A stretch of 64,000 nucleotides of DNA from Azospirillum sp. TSH64 (GTDB lineage Bacteria; Pseudomonadota; Alphaproteobacteria; Azospirillales; Azospirillaceae), in contig NZ_LGQW01000015.1 of the NCBI RefSeq assembly GCF_003116035.1, forward strand, positions 2,631,353-2,695,352, read 5' to 3'. The position numbers were made by a program, and so were the translations under genes. The notes under the pieces were generated by a model. The model had not been told where the DNA came from. It made no database searches and was given only the letters and a program-made list of their open reading frames with translations. This document shows, piece after piece, positions 44,874 through 52,779 of this stretch; position 1 is the stretch's first letter, and each line of letters starts with the position of its first letter.

Positions 44874-46898
44874 ATGCTGAGAAACCTCCGGATTGCCGCG
44901 CTTACCAACCTGTTCGGGGTGGTGGTCACGCTGGGTTTCCTGGCGGTGGTCGTCACCGGTGCGCTGGCGATCCGCGAGTTGAAGGTGGGCGGGCCGATCT
45001 ACCAGCGCATCGTGCTGGGCAAGGATCTCATCGCCGACATCCTTCCGCCTCCGGAATATGTGATCGAAGCCTATCTGGAGGCGACGCTGGCGATGAACGA
45101 ACCGGCGTCGGTCGAGCAGCGCCGGGCGCGGCTGGTGCAACTGCGCAAGGATTATGACGAGCGGCATGAGTACTGGCTCAAGGAGAGCTTCGAGCCGTCG
45201 CTGCTCACCCAACTGACCCGGACCTCCCACACGCCGGTGATGCGATTCTGGACCGAGGTCGAGACTAGGTTCCTGCCGGCGCTGGCCCGCAAGGACGAGG
45301 CGGCGACGCGTGCCTCCTACGCGGTGATCGCCGAGGCCTATGCCGCCCACCGCGCCGTCGTCGACCGCATCGTCGAGGACACCAACCGCTACAACAGCGA
45401 GACGGAGGTCTATGCCACCGGACGCGAGGACCTGTTCATGACCGCGGTGTGGGGCGTCTCGGCCCTGGTGCTGGCGGTCGTGATGCTCGGCGTGTTCGGC
45501 ATCCGGCGCCGGGTGGTGCGGCCGGTGGGCGAGCTGACCGCGGCGATGCGGGCCTTGGCGCAGGGCGACCTGACCGTCGCCATTCCCGGGGCCGACCGCG
45601 GTGACGAGGTCGGGGCGATGGCCCAGGCCCTGCGCGTCTTCAAGGAGAATGCGGAGGAGGCCCGGCGCCTGCACCGCCTGCGCGATGAGGAGCGCGAGCG
45701 GTCGGAGCGCGAAAAGCAGGCAGCCCTGCTGCGCATGGCCGAAACGGTCGAGATCGAGGCATCGAACGCCGTTGACGTGGTGGCCAGCCAGACCAGCCAG
45801 ATGGCCGGCAATGCCACCCGCATGGCCGAATCGGCCCGCGCGGTCAGCGACAACAGCCAGACCGTCGCCGCGGCCGCGACCCAGGCGCTGTCGAACGCCC
45901 AGACCGTCGCCGCCGCATCGGAACAGTTGAGCGCCTCCATCCGCGAGATCGCGACGCAGATCAGCACCGCGACCACGATGACCGGCGACGCCGTCGGCGC
46001 CTCGATCCGGGCCGAGGAGACCATCCAGCGTCTGGCCGAGGCGGTGACCCGTATCGGCGAGGTGACGGACCTGATCAACGATGTCGCCGGCCAGACCAAC
46101 CTGCTGGCGCTGAACGCCACCATCGAGGCGGCGCGGGCAGGGGAGGCGGGCAAGGGCTTCGCCGTCGTCGCCAGCGAGGTGAAGCAGCTGGCCGGCCAGA
46201 CCGCGCGGGCGACGGACGAGATCGAAAGCCAGATCGCCGCCATCCAGGCGACAACGGCCGAGGCGGTGCGCGCCGTGCGCGCCATCGCCGAGCGGGTGCG
46301 CGGCGTCGAAACCGTGTCGGCCACCGTTGCCGCCGCCATCGAGGAGCAGGAAGCGGCGACCGGCGAGATCGCCCGCAATGTCGTCCAGACCTCCAACGCC
46401 GCGCAGGAGGTGGCGACCCGCATTGCCGCCGTCTCGCAGGAGGCGACTGCGACCGGCGAGCGTGCCAACGAGGTCAACAGCCTGTCCGTGAATGTCGCCG
46501 CCAGCATCGACCAGCTCCGCCGCGTGCTGATCGAAGCGATCCGCACGGCGACGCCGGAGGTGAACCGCCGGTCCGCCCCGCGCTATCCGCTGAACCGTCC
46601 CGGCAGGCTGTCGGTGGGCGGGCGCGAACTGCCGGTGACGGTGGACAACGCGTCGGAGGGTGGCGCCCAGCTGAGCGGGCTGCCGCAGGAGGCATGGTCC
46701 GGTCTGGCGGAGGGGAGCGCGCTGCGCATTGCCTTGCCGGGGCTGGAGCCGGTGGCTGCCGTTGTCCGGGGGCTGGATCGCGGCGGCGCCGGCCGGCTGC
46801 ATGTCACCTTCACCCTGTCCGGCGCCGAGCGCGACCGCTTTGCCGCGCAGTTCGGCCGCAGCGTCGCCGGGCTGGCTGCGCTCGACCGTGCCGCCTGA
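44874..46898 (+). CDS. Methyl-accepting chemotaxis protein with C-terminal PilZ domain (Tlp1-like)
   Basis: 674 aa. Two membrane spans (about 10-32 and 188-208) enclose a periplasmic helical sensor with the motif [24 protein letters not shown] domain follows ([15 protein letters not shown]), then the MCP signalling hairpin ([19 protein letters not shown]) and a C-terminal PilZ domain (residues about 565-665; RSAPR and DNASEGG give the RxxxR and NxSxxG motifs that bind cyclic-di-GMP). Azospirillum brasilense Tlp1 has this layout and acts in energy taxis. ATG 44874 follows AGGGG; ATG 44844 is an alternative. Flanked by two small zinc-ribbon paralogues. Confidence 0.94.
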   Translation: MLRNLRIAALTNLFGVVVTLGFLAVVVTGALAIRELKVGGPIYQRIVLGKDLIADILPPPEYVIEAYLEATLAMNEPASVEQRRARLVQLRKDYDERHEYWLKESFEPSLLTQLTRTSHTPVMRFWTEVETRFLPALARKDEAATRASYAVIAEAYAAHRAVVDRIVEDTNRYNSETEVYATGREDLFMTAVWGVSALVLAVVMLGVFGIRRRVVRPVGELTAAMRALAQGDLTVAIPGADRGDEVGAMAQALRVFKENAEEARRLHRLRDEERERSEREKQAALLRMAETVEIEASNAVDVVASQTSQMAGNATRMAESARAVSDNSQTVAAAATQALSNAQTVAAASEQLSASIREIATQISTATTMTGDAVGASIRAEETIQRLAEAVTRIGEVTDLINDVAGQTNLLALNATIEAARAGEAGKGFAVVASEVKQLAGQTARATDEIESQIAAIQATTAEAVRAVRAIAERVRGVETVSATVAAAIEEQEAATGEIARNVVQTSNAAQEVATRIAAVSQEATATGERANEVNSLSVNVAASIDQLRRVLIEAIRTATPEVNRRSAPRYPLNRPGRLSVGGRELPVTVDNASEGGAQLSGLPQEAWSGLAEGSALRIALPGLEPVAAVVRGLDRGGAGRLHVTFTLSGAERDRFAAQFGRSVAGLAALDRAA

Positions 46899-47046
46899 AC
46901 GGTTGCGGCTGCCGGCTAGCGGCTGCCCTGCGGCGGTCAGGGAATAACCTTAATTATGACAGTGATTTCATGACGGTTCGGCGGTTGCCGGGTTCAGAAT
47001 GGCGGCGGTTCCTGGGCTGCCCGCCCGTTCTGAAAGCCTCTGCGCC

Positions 47047-47247
47047 ATGGTCGAAACCACCGCCTGTCCCTATTGCGGGTCCGATTACGGGCATGGTCCC
47101 AACGACTGCCCGCTCTGCCGGTCCGCCCGGCGCAAGGATCTGGTGGTGCGCTGCGTCATCGGGCTGATGTTCCTGGTCCCGATCCTGACGCTGTTCGCCA
47201 CCATCCTGCTGGACAACGGCATGGGCAAGATGCTGTCGATGGACTGA
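47047..47247 (+). CDS. Small zinc-ribbon membrane protein (paralogue B)
   Basis: 66 aa. CPYC-x10-CPLC, then RSARR, a hydrophobic span (VIGLMFLVPILTLFATILL) and a short tail. The Cys spacing and the RSxRR follow-on are identical to the protein at 44476-44697. It ends 20 bp from a convergent gene. Function is unknown; the location beside a chemoreceptor suggests a local regulator or chaperone, but that is inference. Confidence 0.7.
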   Translation: MVETTACPYCGSDYGHGPNDCPLCRSARRKDLVVRCVIGLMFLVPILTLFATILLDNGMGKMLSMD

Positions 47248-47266
47248 TGTCGGGGCTTGACGGGGC

Positions 47267-48400
47267 CTACATGTGCCCGGTGCGTGCGGACTGTTCCAGC
47301 GCCTTGATGTGGGACAGGCCGGGCAGGATCTCCGATTTCACGAATTCCATGCGGCGGTTGGGACCGCCGCCGCCGCGGGCGAAGCGGTGCTTCCACAGGT
47401 TCATCTTCACCGCCAGACCGCAGAGCACACCGCCAATGGTGACGTGGTGCGAGGCAATCAGCTCGCGGATCGATCGGAAGGTGTCGGCGTTGATGTCGCT
47501 CCAGAAATCCTTGGAGCGGTTGTCGAAGCTTTCGAACCGGCCGGTGATGGAGGTCGCGATGTCGGTCAGGTCGCGGGCGATCTCGTCGAGCATGCGCATC
47601 TGGCGGGAGTCGCGCTTGACCTCGGCGGAGCTGCGGATCTCCTCCATCCAGCTGACGAAGCGCTGAACCTCCGGCACGATCTCGTCCAGGCATTTGCGGA
47701 AATAGGCGAGGGACAGGAAGATGTCGCCATATTCCTCGAGGAATTTCGGGATGTCGTTCAGCCCGATGTCCAGCCGGTCGGCCATCATGCGCAGGTTGCG
47801 CAGGGCCTCGTCCCGGTTGGGGTTGGCGAACAGCTGGATGATGTCGGTCACGTCGGCGACCTGAAGCTCCTCCGTGCCATAGACATATTCCATCAGCGGG
47901 CGGGTGAAGACCCGCATGTAGCTGGTCAGTTCGGCCTTCTTGCGTTCGGACAGGGTCAGCGATTCGACGTTGTTGACGTCGATGTTCAACCGCCGCAGCT
48001 CGATCCGCGAGGAATAGACGTCGAAGCTGGAGGCGGCGCCGATCTTCTCCAGCTTCACCAGGTCGCGTTCGATCTCGTCCTTGTAGGATTCGAAATAGGA
48101 GGGGATGTGGCGGGGAGACACCTGGCCGCTGCCGGCCTGGGCGTCGCGGAACATCTCCACCACGGTCTGAAGCCGGACATTCTTGATCAGGCGCGCGTGC
48201 TGAAGACCAGGCGTTTCCAGCGGGATCGCCGACAAAGGCAGGATGTGAAGGGAGTCGCGGGCCTCGTCGTCCCAGGTCTTGCGCTGTTCCGTATCGGGCG
48301 TGGACTTCGCGTCCGCCGCCGTATCGCTTGCCCCACCGTCCAACCGACCGTCTCCCACTGCCGTCTCGCGTCCCGTGCCGGCGATTATCGCAGAGCGCAC
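47267..48400 (-). CDS. Conserved-looking protein of unknown function
   Basis: 377 aa from GTG 48400 (no ATG until residue 84). I do not recognise a family. The first 75 residues are disordered in composition. Residues 80-330 look alpha-helical with many charged side chains (RELIASHHVTIGGVLCGLAV near residue 320, MRMLDEIARDLTDIATSITG before it), and there is no membrane span or signal peptide. The codon usage fits the genome, and the frame is kept over 1.1 kb, so I consider it a real gene. It is downstream of hsp20 and the DUF1150 gene, 114 bp after the latter. Confidence 0.75.
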   Translation of the reverse strand: MRSAIIAGTGRETAVGDGRLDGGASDTAADAKSTPDTEQRKTWDDEARDSLHILPLSAIPLETPGLQHARLIKNVRLQTVVEMFRDAQAGSGQVSPRHIPSYFESYKDEIERDLVKLEKIGAASSFDVYSSRIELRRLNIDVNNVESLTLSERKKAELTSYMRVFTRPLMEYVYGTEELQVADVTDIIQLFANPNRDEALRNLRMMADRLDIGLNDIPKFLEEYGDIFLSLAYFRKCLDEIVPEVQRFVSWMEEIRSSAEVKRDSRQMRMLDEIARDLTDIATSITGRFESFDNRSKDFWSDINADTFRSIRELIASHHVTIGGVLCGLAVKMNLWKHRFARGGGGPNRRMEFVKSEILPGLSHIKALEQSARTGHM

Positions 48401-48514
48401 CTTACAACAGGAGTCAGGGCTGACAAGGATCGAGATGTGGCGGATTGCCGCACAACAGGCCGCGGCAGGCCGAGAGGCGCGGGTGTCCTCCTGCCGGCGC
48501 GCCGCGGCGGGCGG

Positions 48515-48736
48515 TCAGTGGACGCTGACCGGCTCCATGTCGTTCTGGACGATGGCGGCGAAGGCCAGCTCGCGGTCGGCGACGACGCTCAGCGGCGTGC
48601 CGTCGGCGGCGTGGATGGCGAAGGCGGCGGCGCCGTCCACCTCCACCGGGCGGACATAGGCGACGTCGCCCAGGCCGAAGCTGGCGAAATCCTGGGTCGA
48701 CAGCTGGCGCAGCTGGCTGTGGGTATCGTTCATCAT
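48515..48736 (-). CDS. DUF1150-family small protein
   Basis: 73 aa. It matches DUF1150 (DFASFGLGDVAYVRPV and FAIHAADGTPLSVVADRE), an alphaproteobacterial family found next to Hsp20 genes. It lies 91 bp behind hsp20 on the same strand and is probably heat-induced through the same promoter. Two ATGs in a row (48736 and 48733) can start it. Function unknown. Confidence 0.85.
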   Translation of the reverse strand: MMNDTHSQLRQLSTQDFASFGLGDVAYVRPVEVDGAAAFAIHAADGTPLSVVADRELAFAAIVQNDMEPVSVH

Positions 48737-48827
48737 GGTCTTGGTCTCCCGCGGCTCCCCGTCATGGGCGGCCGCGCGTGCAGAGTATCGGGGGCGAGGG
48801 TATCAGGGAAGACAGCGGGAAGGGGGA

Positions 48828-49304
48828 TCAGTCGTCCCGGCCGTCGGCGGACACGTCGATGGTGCGGGGCATCGCACCGGCGGCGGTCTTCTTCGGCTGT
48901 TCGATCTTGATCGTGCGGACCTTCGGCTCCGGCATCGGGCGGGTCAGGTCGATGTTGAGCAGCCCGTTGTCGAGCGAGCAGCCCACCACCTCGATCCCTT
49001 CGGCCAGCACGAAGCTGCGCTGGAACTGCCGCGCGGCGATGCCGCGGTGCAGATAGACGCGCGACTTGTCGTCGGTCTGGCGGCCGCGGATGACGAGCTG
49101 GTTGTCTTCGATCTGGACCGACAGGTCATCGGAGGTGAAACCGGCCACGGCAAGCGTGATGCGGAGGCCGTCGTCGCCGATCTGCTCGATGTTGTATGGG
49201 GGATAGCCTTCGGCCGAATTCTTGGCGATCCGGTCGAGCGTCCGCTCGAACTGGTCGAAGCCGAGCAGAAGCGGGCTGTTGAAGAGCGAAAGGCGAGTGG
49301 TCAC
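48828..49304 (-). CDS. Small heat-shock protein Hsp20
   Basis: 158 aa from a GTG at 49304 with GGAGGA seven bases upstream. The alpha-crystallin domain covers residues 40-130 (GYPPYNIEQIGDDGLRITLA, FQRSFVLAEGIEV, LDNGLLNIDL). These oligomers hold unfolding proteins for refolding. Expression control is well supported by the sequence: a heat-shock-sigma promoter 100 bp upstream and a ROSE-like hairpin that would hide the ribosome site at low temperature. DUF1150 follows. Confidence 0.95.
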   Translation of the reverse strand: MTTRLSLFNSPLLLGFDQFERTLDRIAKNSAEGYPPYNIEQIGDDGLRITLAVAGFTSDDLSVQIEDNQLVIRGRQTDDKSRVYLHRGIAARQFQRSFVLAEGIEVVGCSLDNGLLNIDLTRPMPEPKVRTIKIEQPKKTAAGAMPRTIDVSADGRDD

Positions 49305-49331
49305 GACGCATCCTCCTCACGACGGGAGCGA
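49305..49331 (-). promoter_or_regulatory. ROSE-like RNA thermometer (SD-sequestering hairpin) of hsp20
   Basis: On the transcript, UCGCUCC (49331-49325) can pair with the ribosome site AGGAGGA (49317-49311) over six pairs, leaving one G bulged. UCGCU fits the ROSE signature U(U/C)GCU, including the bulged G. The pairing closes an eight-base loop and covers the whole Shine-Dalgarno sequence, six bases before the GTG start. Such elements melt at heat-shock temperature. Confidence 0.6.
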
Positions 49332-49407
49332 GTTGCGGAAGGTGGGCCCGTTTCCGGCGCCCGGCGGGTCGGCGGCCCAGCATCTACCGGCGCCGCCATG
49401 CCTATAG

Positions 49408-49434
49408 ATTGGGAGAGCCGCGGCTGCGGTCAAG
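49408..49434 (-). promoter_or_regulatory. RpoH (sigma-32) promoter of hsp20
   Basis: Minus strand: CTTGAC, 15 bp spacer, CCCAATCTA. This fits sigma-32 (CTTGAA, 13-17 bp, CCCCAT-T) at nearly every position. The predicted start near 49400 gives a leader of about 95 nt that contains the ROSE-like hairpin. The -35 box overlaps the last codons of the neighbouring LhgO-like gene on the same strand. Confidence 0.7.
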
Positions 49435-50590
49435 AACCCTGTGCGCCTCTGGAATGGTTAAGAATCTCAGGCGCCTCGCCAAGCTCCATGGCCACCGCGT
49501 CGGCGATGGCAAGGCAGGAGGTCAGGCCCGGCGATTCGATGCCGAACAGGTTGACCAGCCCGGCCATCCCATGGGCGCCCGGTCCCTGGATCAGGAAGTC
49601 CGCCTGCGGCTGTCCCGGGCCGCTCAGCTTCGGCCGCACGCCGGAATAGGCCGGCACCAGCGCATTGTCCGGCAACCCCGGCCAATAGGCGCGGACCGCG
49701 TCGTAGAAGGAGTCGGCCCTGGCGGGGTCGACGGCATAATCGATGCCGCCATTGACGTCGCCCAGCCATTCCACGTCGGGACCGAAGCGGGCCTGTCCGC
49801 CAAGGTCCAGCGTCAGGTGGACCCCCAGCCCGCCCTCCACCGGCACCGGATAGACCAGCCGCGAGAAGGGGGAACGGCCGGCGGCCAGCGCATAGTAATT
49901 GCCCTTGGCCAGCACCCTCGGCGGCACGTGGGCGACGTCCAGCCCCTCCAGGCCGCGGGCGACGGCCCAGGCACCCAGCCCGGCGGCATTGACCAGGGTG
50001 GAGCAGGCGATGCGCATCGGCTCCGCCCCGCCGACCTCCAGCTCGAATCCGGCCGCGGTGCGGTGGGAGCGCTCCAACGGGCTCAGCAGCGCCAGCATCG
50101 CCCCTAGGTCCTCCGCGTCGCCCAGCAAAGCCAGCATCAGCCCATGGCTGTCGATGATGCCGGTGGAGGGCGACAGCAGGGCGCCGACGGTGCGCAGGTT
50201 CGGCTCCCATCGCATCGCGGTGGTGGCGTCGATCTCCGTCAGGTCGGTGACGCCGTTGGCCGCCGCCTGGGCGCGGATCGCCGCCAGCTTCGGAAGCTGC
50301 TCCTCCTCCGTCGCGACGATCAGCTTACCGATGCGGCGATGCTCCACCCCGTGGCCGGTGCAGTAGTCGTAGAGCGCGTCGCGGCCGGGCACGCACAGCC
50401 GTGCGCGCAGGCTGCCGGTCGGATAATAGATGCCGGCATGGATGACTTCGGAGTTGCGCGAGCTGGTGCCGGTGCCGATGGCCTCTTCCGCCTCCAGCAC
50501 GATCACCTCGCGCCCGGCCCGCGCCAGCCGCCGCGCCACCGCCAGACCGACCACGCCCGCCCCGACGACCACGCACTCCACCTGCTCCAT
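49430..50590 (-). CDS. FAD-dependent L-2-hydroxyglutarate oxidase-like protein (DAO family)
   Basis: 386 aa. An N-terminal FAD-binding Rossmann motif ([17 protein letters not shown]) and the DAO fold ([46 protein letters not shown]) match LhgO. LhgO oxidises L-2-hydroxyglutarate to 2-oxoglutarate in the lysine/glutarate route. No CsiD or GabD gene is near, so LhgO is a likely but not proven identity. The stop is at the RpoH promoter of hsp20, 125 bp before that gene. Confidence 0.88.
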   Translation of the reverse strand: MEQVECVVVGAGVVGLAVARRLARAGREVIVLEAEEAIGTGTSSRNSEVIHAGIYYPTGSLRARLCVPGRDALYDYCTGHGVEHRRIGKLIVATEEEQLPKLAAIRAQAAANGVTDLTEIDATTAMRWEPNLRTVGALLSPSTGIIDSHGLMLALLGDAEDLGAMLALLSPLERSHRTAAGFELEVGGAEPMRIACSTLVNAAGLGAWAVARGLEGLDVAHVPPRVLAKGNYYALAAGRSPFSRLVYPVPVEGGLGVHLTLDLGGQARFGPDVEWLGDVNGGIDYAVDPARADSFYDAVRAYWPGLPDNALVPAYSGVRPKLSGPGQPQADFLIQGPGAHGMAGLVNLFGIESPGLTSCLAIADAVAMELGEAPEILNHSRGAQGS

Positions 50591-50695
50591 CGTCTCAGTC
50601 CCGCCTGCCGCTTGCGCCGCCGGGAAGGGGAGCGGAAAAGGACGGGGCTTGCAAGAGGTTCCGGATATGCCGTTGGGCCCGCATATGCGTCAGGC

Positions 50696-50723
50696 TTGAC
50701 TCGGCCGCGCCAATGGGTATTGT
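50696..50723 (+). promoter_or_regulatory. Sigma-70 promoter upstream of rpsD
   Basis: TTGACT (50696-50701), 16 bp spacer, TATTGT (50718-50723). It points at rpsD with a leader of about 115 nt. The match is good for this GC-rich genome. Confidence 0.6.
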
Positions 50724-50765
50724 GCGCGCCTTCACCTCCTGGGAAAGCGGGCGCGCGCAATTTTT
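50721..50765 (+). terminator. Hairpin plus T-run in the rpsD promoter/leader region
   Basis: TGTGCGCGCC (50721-50730) pairs with GGCGCGCGCA (50750-50759) over ten positions (one G-T pair). It is followed by A and then TTTTT (50761-50765), a textbook intrinsic-terminator shape. It overlaps the -10 box and start site of the predicted rpsD promoter, so it could stop read-through from upstream, or act as an attenuator if transcription starts further upstream. Confidence 0.55.
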
Positions 50766-50845
50766 GACGCCCCGTCCGCCGCCTGAACAGGGCGGCCGGA
50801 ACTACCGGGACAACATCAACTCGTGTCCAACGAGGCCTGAGAGCT

Positions 50846-51460
50846 ATGAGCAAGCGTCAAGAGTCCAAATACAAGATCGACCGCCGCCTTGGCGTCAACC
50901 TGTGGGGCCGCGCCAAGAGCCCGCTGAACAAGCGCGAGTATGGCCCCGGCCAGCACGGCCAGCGCCGCAAGAAGCCGTCGGACTACGGTCTGCAGCTGAT
51001 GGCCAAGCAGAAGCTGAAGGGCTACTACGGCAACATCGGCGAGAAGCAGTTCCGCCGCATCTATGCCGAGGCCGTCCGCCGCAAGGGCGACACCGGCGAG
51101 AACCTGATCGGCCTGCTGGAGCGCCGTCTGGACGCCGTGGTCTACCGCATGAAGTTCGCGCCGACCCCGTTCGCCGCCCGTCAGCTGGTCAACCATGGCC
51201 ACATCCTGGTCAACGGCCGCCGCCTGAACGTCTCTTCGGCCCGCATCAAGGACAACGACACCGTCGAGGTGCGCGCCAAGTCCAAGCAGATGGCGCTGAT
51301 CCTGGAAGCCTCGGCCTCCGGCGAGCGTGACATCCCCGACTATCTGGAAGTCGACGGCAGCGCCCTGAAGGGCCGCTTCGTCCGCGCCCCGCTGCTGGCC
51401 GACGTTCCGTACCCGGTCCAGATGGAACCGAACCTGGTCATCGAGTTCTACTCGCGCTGA
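50846..51460 (+). CDS. rpsD: 30S ribosomal protein S4
   Basis: 204 aa. Full S4 with the N-terminal [14 protein letters not shown], the S4 domain ([34 protein letters not shown]) and the C-terminal [12 protein letters not shown]. It nucleates 30S assembly on the 5' domain of 16S rRNA. It stands alone with its own promoter rather than in the alpha operon, as is usual in alphaproteobacteria. A strong terminator follows. Confidence 0.99.
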   Translation: MSKRQESKYKIDRRLGVNLWGRAKSPLNKREYGPGQHGQRRKKPSDYGLQLMAKQKLKGYYGNIGEKQFRRIYAEAVRRKGDTGENLIGLLERRLDAVVYRMKFAPTPFAARQLVNHGHILVNGRRLNVSSARIKDNDTVEVRAKSKQMALILEASASGERDIPDYLEVDGSALKGRFVRAPLLADVPYPVQMEPNLVIEFYSR

Positions 51461-51483
51461 TCGGTCGGCTCCTGCCGAACGCG

Positions 51484-51513
51484 AAAGGCCGCTCCCTCGG
51501 GGGCGGCCTTTTT
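51484..51513 (+). terminator. Intrinsic terminator of rpsD
   Basis: AAAGGCCGC (51484-51492) pairs with GCGGCCTTT (51503-51511), and TTTTT follows on the plus strand (51509-51513). It lies 24 bp after the rpsD stop. The convergent REC-PP2C gene ends 50 bp away. Confidence 0.9.
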
Positions 51514-51561
51514 GCTTTTGGGGCCGCAGCGTTCCGGTGTGGTCGGCCGGCAGCCCGGCAG

Positions 51562-52779
51562 TCAGCGCCGGCGCGTCAGCAGCACTGCCGTCAGGTCGTC
51601 GTCGATGGGCCCGGTCGCCGTCAGGTCGTTGAGCAGGCCGGACAGCAGGGCGGCGTCGTCGGGCTCATGCAGGCGCAGGGCAAGCAGGGTGGCGAGGCCG
51701 TACTCGTCAAGAACCCCGTGGCTCTCAACGCCCTCGATCGGGATTTCGATGGCCGCATCGGAATAGAGCAGCAGGCGGGCACCGGGCGGCATCGGCAGCC
51801 GGCGGGCGTCGTAGGTGACTGTCGACAGCAGGCCGAGCGGCAGCCCGCTGCCGTCGCCCAACCGCGGCGCCTCGTCGCCGGGATGCCAGACCATCGGTGC
51901 CGTCGATCCGGCGGATGCATAGTGGAACTCCCCGGCCACCGGATCGATCAGCCCGGTCAGCATGGTGGCGAACTGGCCGCTGGGCAGCAGCCCGCACAGC
52001 CGGCGGTTCACCGTCTCCAGGAACGCCGCCGGGGTCAGGTCGGTGCTGCCGATCTGGCGGCAGATGGCGTCCAGCCGGAATGTGTTCAACGCGGCGCCGA
52101 CCCCATGGCCGGAGAAATCGACCAGATAGACAGCGACCCGGCCGTCGGGCCGCCGCTCGATTCCCCAGAAATCGCCCCCCAGTTCGGAGGAGGGTGCGAA
52201 ATGCGCCTGGACGGCGATGCCGGTCGCCTCCTCCAGCTCGGCCAGCCGGTCTGGACCGGGCAGCATCCGGGCCTGCATGGCGCGGGCCAGTTCCAGTTCG
52301 TTTTCCGTGCGGCTGTGATACTGCTCCAGATCGCGCAGCATGGCCCGCTTGCGCAGCTGGATGCGCACGCGGGCCATCAGCTCTACCGCATTGATCGGCT
52401 TGGTGACATAGTCGGTTGCGCCGGCGGCGAAGGCACGGGCTCGGTCCTCCGCCCGGCTCAGGCTGGACTGCACCAGAACCGGCAACGACTTCCAGCGCGG
52501 GTCGGCACGCAGGCGCCGGCACATCTCGAACCCGTCCATCTGCGGCATCATCAGGTCGAGCAGCACGAGATCCGGCTTGAAGCGCTCCATCAGGACCAGC
52601 GCGTCCTGCCCATCCTCCGCCTGCTCGATCAGGGTGATGCCGCCGCGCTCCAGCAGGGCCAGCAGAAGGTGACGGTTGATCCGGTTGTCGTCGACGATCA
52701 GCACGCGGGCGCCGGCCAGCCCGTCGACGACATCGCCCGCCTCGGCCGGAAGCAGGTCGGATGGCGGAGAATCGCTCAT
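51562..52779 (-). CDS. Response regulator with PP2C (SpoIIE/RsbU) phosphatase, REC-PP2C copy 1
   Basis: 405 aa. REC domain at residues 24-145 (LIVDDNRINRHL, phospho-Asp in LLDLMMPQMDG, Lys in VTKPIN), a helical linker, then a SpoIIE-type PP2C. The phosphatase has its metal-binding Asp residues: LGGDFWG, LVDFSGHG, LLYSDAAIEI and DDDLT. It should dephosphorylate the STAS antagonist of this locus when its REC domain is switched, probably by CheA. The start ATG 52779 overlaps the stop of the next gene upstream by 4 bp (ATGA). It is the last gene of the che/partner-switching operon. Confidence 0.94.
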   Translation of the reverse strand: MSDSPPSDLLPAEAGDVVDGLAGARVLIVDDNRINRHLLLALLERGGITLIEQAEDGQDALVLMERFKPDLVLLDLMMPQMDGFEMCRRLRADPRWKSLPVLVQSSLSRAEDRARAFAAGATDYVTKPINAVELMARVRIQLRKRAMLRDLEQYHSRTENELELARAMQARMLPGPDRLAELEEATGIAVQAHFAPSSELGGDFWGIERRPDGRVAVYLVDFSGHGVGAALNTFRLDAICRQIGSTDLTPAAFLETVNRRLCGLLPSGQFATMLTGLIDPVAGEFHYASAGSTAPMVWHPGDEAPRLGDGSGLPLGLLSTVTYDARRLPMPPGARLLLYSDAAIEIPIEGVESHGVLDEYGLATLLALRLHEPDDAALLSGLLNDLTATGPIDDDLTAVLLTRRR

